Positions 56,261-64,000 of a stretch of DNA of 64,000 nt are shown here, piece after piece. A program made the position numbers and the translations under genes. Below the pieces are notes generated by a model. It was given only the letters and a program-made list of their open reading frames with translations, was not told the origin of the DNA and searched no databases. The DNA lies in contig OX235277.1 in NCBI GenBank assembly GCA_944472155.2, positions 12,472,804 through 12,536,803 of the forward strand. The letters are read 5' to 3'. Each line of letters opens with the position of its first letter. Position 1 is the stretch's first letter. This stretch comes from Trichobilharzia szidati (Eukaryota > Platyhelminthes > Trematoda > Strigeidida > Schistosomatidae).

Positions 56261-57635
56261 GAAGGCAGTTAATCTAGTTCTAGAGCTTATTATTATTTCT
56301 GGTCTCACAGAATCACGTGGGAATTCATTCAGAGTCAAAGAGAGATGTTCAAAAGTACTTCATCTACATCAGCTTCATGCAGCCGATGCTGCAGCATTGT
56401 TTAAGCAAATACCCTTAAATTGTTTTCGTAAGCACATTTTCGGCCGCTTTTACCACCATAAACCTAGCTCCATTTTCAGTTCCTTAGTTTTTCACATAAT
56501 AATACTCTCTATATAAAGATTTTATTTTTTGTAAATCATCCTCATTTCCTTGTCCTCTTGTTGTCTATCAGTAATTTCAAAATGACTATCCATCACTCAC
56601 CACATAAGTTGTTGCTGTTTTCCAGATATCAACATTCCTCCCCACGTGCTAGGTAGGACGTTGAGTGCAGTCCGGAAGTGAAAATGACTGACAAGTAGGT
56701 AATGTGTAGAAAAGTGAAATAGGGGAGACAGTCTGAGAAAAAAATGAAAGCATATTGGAAATGATGAGGCGAGCTCAAAGAGGCAGAATATAACAGAGAG
56801 AAATGGAGATGTGCTACTCATACTTTATCTTCCACTCGGAACACAAGGCATAATGACAGTCACGAACGTTATTCAGTATACAAATTTTAGCTGTTAACAA
56901 GTACGATACATCAAGCAGGTGGTTTACTACTCCGTCAAATGAAGTTAATTTCTCCCATGTAAGAAAACTAATAATTCCTTTGCATTCCCAGCTAATAAAG
57001 CCATTCAATTTCACAATTTCACTTCGCATAGTGACTGTGTACCAAATTAACGGTGATATTCACCAATTCAAACCAAATGGTAGATGTTAGACGATCCTGA
57101 CGATGTCTTACCACCCTAACAAATAAAGAGTGAGCTTCCATTCTCACAAGACAACGGAAACCTTATGAAACATATTTTGATGACGTCTGGCATCAACTAG
57201 ATGTGCGCATCGACGAAACACACTACTCATCAAATGGTTACTTGTTTGCTAATTGAATCCACATATTTTTGCAGACAAATCGAGTAGAACAATTCATTGA
57301 ATGACTAGACATTCCATTGTCAGAAATTCACCAACCATAAAATTAATTGCAATAATTATTTTGAAATGATATTAATTTCTTTCACCAGCAAAGTGAACAA
57401 CCTTCATTTTAATGCTATGTGATGCATTAATTCATAATATGGCAGAAGTCAGTTAGTCAGCAGAATCACCACATGAGAGAGTATTTTCAGAAATTATGAA
57501 ATTTTATCATTTTATAACTCTTAGTTATTTTTTCTTGAAATTTCACAATAACCTATTTGAATTTATGTTGCTTATTAGTTTTGGATCACTATTGTCATTA
57601 ACTCTTTCAACAAGTTTCATATCCAATTCCTTATG
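56261..57635. other. No recognisable gene
   Basis: AT-rich. A 71-codon minus ORF (56814-57029) has a fairly protein-like composition but no motif, partner or trusted splice site. Confidence 0.35.
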
Positions 57636-57975
57636 TTATGCTCAGACACCCAGCTCACAGCTCTAAATTCGGCTTGCAGTCGACGGCCTGGTTGTGATGA
57701 GAATTTCTCTAGCGTATTCCTGATGCGTCTCCATAGCCTTCGGCATACCTTTCGAGTAACAGTTTCTTACCTGTTTTTGAGAGTTCCTTGTTTCTTACCC
57801 GTCTTGATCTCAACTTCAGTGTCAAGACGGCGAAAGAGGGAGGTATTGATGAAAATATACAGTAGTCTGGAAGTAGTTCTGATGACGTACCAAGCCTGTG
57901 AACCGTTTATAAGTGGTCTCTTTGTATTGATGTTAAATTTGACGTTACAGTCACAAATGTTTGACGACAACTTTT
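57636..57975 (-). pseudogene. Ancient RTE C-terminal relic
   Basis: The minus-strand ORF at 57767-57970 reads ICDCNVKFNINTKRPLINGS, QAWYVIRTTSRLLYIFINTS, LFRRLDTEVE. It follows the RTE block IRIFNSNVKSVLLYGSETWR, VTKSSSNKLQTFINKCLR in residue spacing. Further on the reading drifts (RRLWRRIRNTLEKFSSQPGR). Neither a catalytic core nor a tail is present. The overlapping plus ORF 57633-57980 is its shadow. Confidence 0.55.
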
Positions 57976-58300
57976 ATTAATTCAATTTTCAAAAGTATAT
58001 ACAGTCAATTGACCTTCAAACAAGTTCATTTCGGTTTATTTGCTACTTGAATGTATTTTATTAAAGTGACTCTGAGGAGTGAGCCGTAACCCACATGAAA
58101 AAAACTTTCACAAATATCTTGCTTAGACTTTCTAAATCCGCAGTGATTATTTTACGTTAACTTATTTTAGCTCAGTCTCGCTTGCAACTGAAATTATTCC
58201 AGTAAATTCACGAAATCTGCATGCTGATTTCAGAGTACTCAACACTTGCCACGTTTTCCTGATCAATCGGCTTTACACTCACCCTTCTCTCGTTTAAAAT
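57976..58300. other. No recognisable gene
   Basis: AT-rich, unassigned. Confidence 0.35.
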
Positions 58301-58304
58301 GCTG

Positions 58305-58525
58305 TCCCTCAATAAAAGAAGTAGATTATTTTTATCAGATTCCTGCCATCCACTAAGACAGGTGTTTTTTGTTGCTTTTGGTTATCTTCATAAACTTCGT
58401 CTTCCCTATACTTGCCTTTGTTCACCACCCTAACTACCAACCTGCTTATTTTTGCTCGTTTATTTTCAGGTTTGTGAGACATAAGACACATATCATCTAT
58501 GGTGATTCTGTCAGCTCAATGCATG
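58305..58525 (-). repeat. Minus-strand paralogous sequence P, copy 2 (60-codon ORF)
   Basis: Starts MCLMSHKPENKRAKISRLVV and continues REDEVYEDNQKQQKTPVLVD. It aligns to copy 1 at 55115-55345 along about 200 bases, with ataagacacatatcatct / ataagacacaattcatct at the upstream edge of both on the plus strand. Frames agree over the ED..Y..NQ part and differ upstream. Function unknown. Confidence 0.4.
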
Positions 58526-59539
58526 TATTACTTCGCTCTCCTTACTTCCCGCTGGATGTTTATTTCATCTCCAAACGGAAGGCTTTCAGAGATTGAGTGA
58601 ATATTCTTATTCTTCAGCACACATCAGCTATCTAATCTATTACTTCCGAAAACTAAATCTTTATATACAAGCTATTCATGTCGTCTCTAATTAAAAAGAA
58701 GACTTTCCCGATACACGCCAGTCAAGGCACTTCCCAAAGCAAATCAATTGCTAATTCTCCTCGATGATCACTATCCATGTCCTCAAACATATTTTTCTTT
58801 AACTCATAACAATGAAAAACTACAAACGTTAAACAAAAAAACTATATCATGTCACTAAATTTTCATTGTGAATGACAGTGTTCTCTACAGTCTGATAAAC
58901 GTCTATGGATATCCGTGATCTTATCACATGTTGTTCGATTTTATGAAATTTCTTTCTTACAGACCAAAAACATTCAAACCACAATACGACATCTGTTTGT
59001 CACCCAAGACTGAGCCAAAAGTGACCAAAACAAGTCACATATTGATATAAATAAGCGAAGATCATTCAAGTTAACTGTTCTGATTTGATGATTATACCAC
59101 TGAATGATGCAGACTGAGATGATTCTTGCGGTGGATTATTGATTTATGTTTAGGTTGAAGATCACTCAGAAAAAAGATGAATGTTGCAAATGTTTATTTA
59201 ACACTAAGTAATTCTGTTTGATTTTATCATCAACGATATGATCCGTTTGGGTTACTTTGTGGACTACAAATGGGATCACTTAGCATGTTTGTTTGCATCT
59301 TGGGATTCTAAATATTAGTGTTTGGAATCAGTGTACTGCGCATTAATGAGCGGGCCATTCTATGACCCCACTTCCTTTTAGTCCCATCGTGAGACAGTGA
59401 AATTTTTTCAGTCTTTCCAAACTCTAAAGGAATAGTTGAAGAAATCACTATACAGTTTAGATTTGTATGGAATAGTCTTCTTCGGCTGGTACACATAAGT
59501 AAATCCACTCCGAGATTTCACTCGTTCAAAAACTTCACT
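58526..59539. other. No recognisable gene
   Basis: AT-rich. The minus ORF 59308-59508 has no recognised motif. Confidence 0.35.
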
Positions 59540-59695
59540 ATTTTTATCCTACTGACTGAACAGTAGTATGCTATGCGCTACTGCAGGTCCTCGGCATGAT
59601 CCCTGAACATTCCTAAACTTGGATGAGATGGCTGCTTAATACTACATGGTTTGGAGTGATTCTCTAACTGATTTCATGTCATGACCAAACGGAAA
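59540..59695 (+). mobile_element. Second tRNA-derived SINE family, copy 3
   Basis: The stretch ending gattctctaactgatttcat then gtcatgacc (59660-59690) matches the body end of the copies at 34.8 and 39.8 kb. Upstream, gctactgcaggtcctcggca then tgatccctg gives a weak B-box-like area. The head is eroded. Confidence 0.45.
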
Positions 59696-61270
59696 ACCAA
59701 TCAGAATCCTGAAAATCAACATCGCACATTTATTTATTGCTCTTAAAATATAATAATACGGATATAACGTCTCAAAAAGTTCAAGAACCCACTAAAATTT
59801 GATTCTACAGTTCCTAAAGGCGAACATAAAGGAAGCAAGAAGCGCATGAATGCTGAAGAAGTATATCACTGATAATTGTCATAAACATTATGGCTTTATA
59901 ACATCACGCATGTGCTCTTTTCACATTAGGTTTCACAGGTCTAAGTTGATCAGCCCATGAATATATACGTTATATAGGGTTAAACGTTTTCCAAATTCCA
60001 GTTCAGGTATAATATTTGAAGACCTAATACAGATTTCTGAGTCTAAACACAGTTTTTAATGTAACTGACTGAAATACTGTGATTATTTACCAAAGATATC
60101 ATGCAGAAAAAGTGTAGCAGAGGTATTTTTAAATTAAATGACTATTGTCATTATGATCAAACTTATTCTACATCACATGCCTGAGCAGAATCTTTATCTA
60201 TAAATGTTATTAGGTATCGTTTAACATCATTAATAATAGCAGTTATGAAACTGGTACCTATGAGTAGTTAGAGCAACTCTGCAATAAGAGACATATAAAT
60301 TCCTCTGAAAAATCAACCATACATTTTGTGATGCAATAGAGGTAATTATGTGGACGCAATACTCTTTGTGAGAATGAAATATTTAGTATTCACCAAGAAA
60401 CTGACCTTCTTTTTAATGTACTCAATCTTGAGGACTTTTAACGTTATCATTAACAAGCTTATTAATTTTGACAGTGTTAAATGAACTAGGGGAGTGCTTC
60501 CAAATGGTATGAAGTCAGTCATACTAAGTGTGCAGACAATTTTAAAGTAAAACACACGGGACATGCGATCTCTTTGGCTGTTTTTTTCTGGTTTATATTA
60601 ACTGCTTTATAGACATATTTAATCGTATGACGCTAATGTCAATCTTCTTCTTTTCTTTGTATATATATATTTCTGTGTCAAGTAAGATGAATAATAAAAC
60701 AGCTTAACTTTTATGCTTTAGAACAACTTTTTTTCGATCCGAAGATTTGATTAATTTTCATCTCTTGTTACTTTTTATCCTCTAGATGTCAGCTTTCATT
60801 GGTTTCGTCTTCTTATTGCAAACGGAAAGTTTCTTCAAAGTATAAAAAGTGGAAATATCAAATGAGGGTATATACTGTATGGTCTAAGCTTTTGAAAGAA
60901 AAAGTCTCTGTGTAATATCCTGATGACATCTGATTTATCAACGTCAGTCAACTGCTGAATCCGTCATTAATTAATTAATTAAAGTAATCAGTCACAGAAA
61001 GGCTAATTTGATTTGATAGTTAAGCTGCTGAGAAGTCTACTAAAGCTTAACATGAAAATGACAGAACTCTTCTCCCTCCAGAGTTGTAATCACGTTTAAC
61101 TTGAAATCGGGTCTAAGCTACCACTACTACTAATACTCACTGGTATTATAACCTTAGGATAGCAAATAACTTTTGAAATTCTGGCTGATTCAATGATTCA
61201 ATGTTACTCTCCATTTAAAAACCACTAGTGTTGTCAATAACGATCATTCTGTCATTATAATGGATATATA
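59696..61270. other. No recognisable gene
   Basis: AT-rich, unassigned, with an attaattaattaatta run at 60966. Confidence 0.35.
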
Positions 61271-61273
61271 ACT

Positions 61274-61303
61274 GTAGAACCTGGTGATGAAGTTATCGAA
61301 AAG
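61274..61303 (+). repeat. PLE 3'-end motif, hammerhead-like, copy 8
   Basis: Reads gtagaacctggtgatgaagt then tatcgaaaag. TGATGA, ATC and GAAA are all kept; two bases (GG) are inserted in the CCTGATGA box. No PLE coding sequence lies nearby. Confidence 0.45.
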
Positions 61304-63788
61304 AATATCCCTTTTTCATTAATCAAACTTCTAAAATGAATTCGCCAAAAACAGTCTCTTCGCTGAACAACTTGGTTTCTTCTTTTCATAGATACCTGGA
61401 TGTGGAATGTTCATGAATATGAATAAGGAGAAATTATAATTACTAGTATTCACACCTGTTATTTAAATTTCTTTAAAAAAAGAGACAAAGCTTCAGTCGC
61501 CTACTTAAAAGAATCCTCTGCGTAATTTTAATTTTGATGAATATACATCTCTCTCAAATTATAATTGCATGTGATGTGCACAATATCGTGTGATGAAACT
61601 GTCTACTGTCTGTCTGAAACATTTGTCCTTAGAATACAATTTTTTATGCAATAAAAAAGGTAGATGTCTTCATATCCTCCGGCAATTCATCAAAGAAAAG
61701 ACAGGCAACATATTTAATCATTTTTGTAGTTATCTCAAACATTAAGGTGATTTATGACGCAAATTGACAGACCTGGATGAAGCTTATTTGAAAGAAAGAT
61801 TCTAGTCTTTGAATGGGATTCACAAAACACTTCATATCGCAGATAAACGTTTATTGCAGGCTTAGTATTGTATTCATAGAATGAACAAGTTTACTTGAGA
61901 AGCTGGTGAGCACATGTGATCTTCCAGTCGCCATACATACACCGATTAACTAGGTGTACATTTCTATCAATAACATGACAGAGAGTAAATGCTACTGATT
62001 CTTCATGAACTGTAAGTTGACGAATTCAGCAAGAAAAACCTGACTTTTTCAAGGCTTTGTTCGTCTTTGGACGGAACACCAAGATCAATCCGCTACTCTG
62101 ATAAAAGCAATATTCACTTCGATCAGAGTAGAAGGAGGTGTGGTGTAACTTAGTTTACTGTGTATTACAAGCACGGTTAATAGAATCTGAGCGTATGCGC
62201 GAGTAATCTGATAAACCTTTCGCTATTTAACTATCAAGGAACATGAACAATCTATTAATTTTGGAATAAGTCTTATTTTGAGCAAAGAATCTAGGCAGTT
62301 ATTTGCGAATCACACCGTCCCGAAGAAGGCGATTCTGAAGTATCCAGACCGCAGTGTATGATCTGTTTGATACTGTAACTGACAGTCTAGAAAGCCAGCA
62401 GAATAATAAAAATTGTTAAGACTAGGAAGCCAAAATTTCGGTGGTTTGAGTTGATTTGGTTCTCTAAGCGGAATCTATCTGAGAAACATTATTGAAAGCA
62501 ATTTTTCATGAAAACCCGGACTCACTGCTCTGAAGCCTGACTTCGAACGAGCAAACGAACTGTCAAAAGCCTTCATTATTTCGATCTAGCTAGCAAGGAT
62601 TATTGATTTACCTGGGTGATTCACAACTATTCATATTTTTCACTATTATCTGCCATTGTGTTGATTTGAACAAGTTTATCTATGAAGCATTTGCCTTCAA
62701 AATGTGTGACGACAACTTGAATCTTCGAAAAATCTCGTTTCCTCAGAATGAGGCTGGAACATCTTTATCACGGTTGGCAACACCTTTCAGACACATGCAG
62801 TTCTGACAATCAGACTTAAGGAGATAATTAACAAAGAAAAACGCCGTTGTACACAGAAACAAACAACAAGTAAACGTGACAATAGACGAAGTGAACAGTA
62901 CATGTTAACGAAGATTGTAAGATGCTTTTTTGATAGCTTGTCCTAAAAGGTGGATGATTTCTTTTGTTAACTATGTGATAGAACGCAAAGATTGGTTTCT
63001 AGTGTTCAGGCCATCACATGACACATCACCGTGTGCTACATCAAATGAACTTATCCAATGTGTAATTCCATTCTGTAACAGTGCTCAAATTGCTCTCTTA
63101 AGTAAACAAATTTCTATCTGATTTCACCTTTAACTGTATCTACTGATAAACACGCAATTGTGGATTCTCATAGTTAGTTAAATTGTTTCAGTGTATACAA
63201 CATCGTTAATACGTACGTCATATTTCACTCAGTCACTTACTGGCAGAACAATGAACAGTTCCAGCGATCGAATCTTGAACCTCGTAGAATTTTCAATCTT
63301 ATTCTCAGCTACAAACCATCTGTATTATTTAATCAAAACATTAACTGTGTGTGTAAAATGCTGAGATTTTATTTTCAGAGAAAAAGCGGTTGGCACTTTC
63401 ATCTCAAATCCTCTTTGGTTGTCCTGAAAATAAACCCCTTTTTTCGAAACAAACAAATGACTGAAAACTAATTAGCCTACAGTCTGGTTTTTGTTATTTA
63501 CATTAAAATCTTCCTGTTTAATATCAGACATGATTTTGAGAGGTGAGAACAAAAATCTGCCTATTGCCTTTGGTCATATGATTATGTAAGACGCATTGTG
63601 AAATGATATTCAAGGAAAAAGTGAGGGAGAGAAAGAGAGGTGTGGCGGATAGGCAGAAGTGTCTTATTCCATCTACATATTCAATCTGCATATAATTAAG
63701 ATGATTGAAATGAAGAAATAATCACCTCTGTACAAGATTATTTAAACCGTGTAATCCCTTTTTCAGACTTTCATCCTAATGTTTGTAT
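61304..63788. other. No recognisable gene over 2.4 kb
   Basis: AT-rich. Plus ORFs at 62603-62806 and 62930-63121 have no motif. Nothing else is supported. Confidence 0.35.
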
Positions 63789-63918
63789 ATGGTGAGAAAA
63801 CCGTCAGGGAAAAGTAGTCCTGAAATCGCAGTCGAGATTAAATCTAAAAATAATGATAATATTTCAATGAAGGATCCAACTATTTGCGTACATTCGACGA
63901 AATTGGTTCGAGATCCAA
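63789..63918 (+). CDS. Candidate first coding exon at the window edge
   Basis: A strong acceptor (atccctttttcag) ends at 63766; a cis intron or spliced-leader trans-splicing could both use it. The ATG at 63789 opens MVRKPSGKSSPEIAVEIKSK, then NNDNISMKDPTICVHSTKLV and RDP, with a donor-like gtaatt at 63919. The N-terminus is basic and serine-rich, with no signal or motif. An earlier out-of-frame ATG at 63779 weakens the start choice. The gene, if real, continues right of the window. Confidence 0.25.
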
Positions 63919-64000
63919 GTAATTCTTTTTGCTTGTTTCCTTGTTTTAAACTGAGTACATATCTCTAACTTCTATTCATAATGAGGGCAACTTGTTACAA

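Noticed and set aside
1..64000. CRISPR arrays, bacterial operons, rRNA genes, riboswitches
   Set aside because: No regularly spaced repeats, no ribosome-binding or operon organisation, and no rRNA-like sequence; the content is eukaryotic repeats.

Overview
This window looks like nuclear DNA from a blood fluke (Schistosoma or a close schistosomatid); the species cannot be fixed from the sequence. The case rests on AT-rich DNA with almost no long ORFs, several copies of an RTE-type LINE that reads like schistosome SR2, a second LINE that reads like Perere-3/SR3, Penelope-like element (PLE) pieces, tRNA-derived SINEs whose bodies copy the RTE ends, and a decayed Sm-alpha-like tRNA/hammerhead element. 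Family names come from remembered protein features and were not checked by a search. No complete host gene is visible. The long ORFs are transposon-derived, and only three short host-like candidate exons are listed, all at low confidence.

Layout. 0-5 kb: old RTE and PLE traces, then a minus-strand Perere-3-like LINE (3.4-4.98 kb). 5-10 kb: a minus-strand SINE, two minus-strand PLE pieces in head-to-tail order (6.29-8.33 kb), an old minus-strand RTE relic and a dispersed repeat. 11.6-13.9 kb: an old RTE copy split by a younger 5'-truncated RTE insertion flanked by a 14-bp direct repeat. 16.4 kb: the best-preserved SINE. 17.4-18.8 kb: the 5' half of an RTE. 19.5-22.0 kb: a plus-strand PLE head-to-tail array (3' end / internally deleted unit / 5' end plus N-terminal domain) with a SINE inside one unit. 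22.8-26.1 kb: RTE relics, a 61-bp PLE micro-insertion, a SINE and an inverted repeat pair. 27.3-27.7 kb: a GC-richer block. 32-36 kb: SINE, candidate exon, rearranged PLE, second SINE family, old RTE. 39.6 kb: Sm-alpha-like element. 41.9-42.4 kb: possible solo LTR. 43.5-46.97 kb: a nearly full-length but dead RTE. 49.9-52.5 kb: two SINEs and a candidate secreted-protein exon. 55-58.5 kb: a PLE relic between two related minus-strand sequences, plus an RTE relic. 58.6-64 kb: mostly unrecognised, with one SINE-like copy and a candidate first exon at the right edge.

How the parts relate. The elements form a transposition network. The RTE would supply the endonuclease and reverse transcriptase. 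The SINE has a tRNA-like pol III head, a segment like the RTE 5' leader and a 3' end like the RTE tail, which suggests it borrows RTE machinery. The PLEs have a different RT and a GIY-YIG endonuclease, and at least eight sites resembling PLE 3' ends carry a short motif with a CTGATGA...GAAA layout that could be a decayed minimal hammerhead ribozyme. No protein-coding copy here appears able to move by itself.
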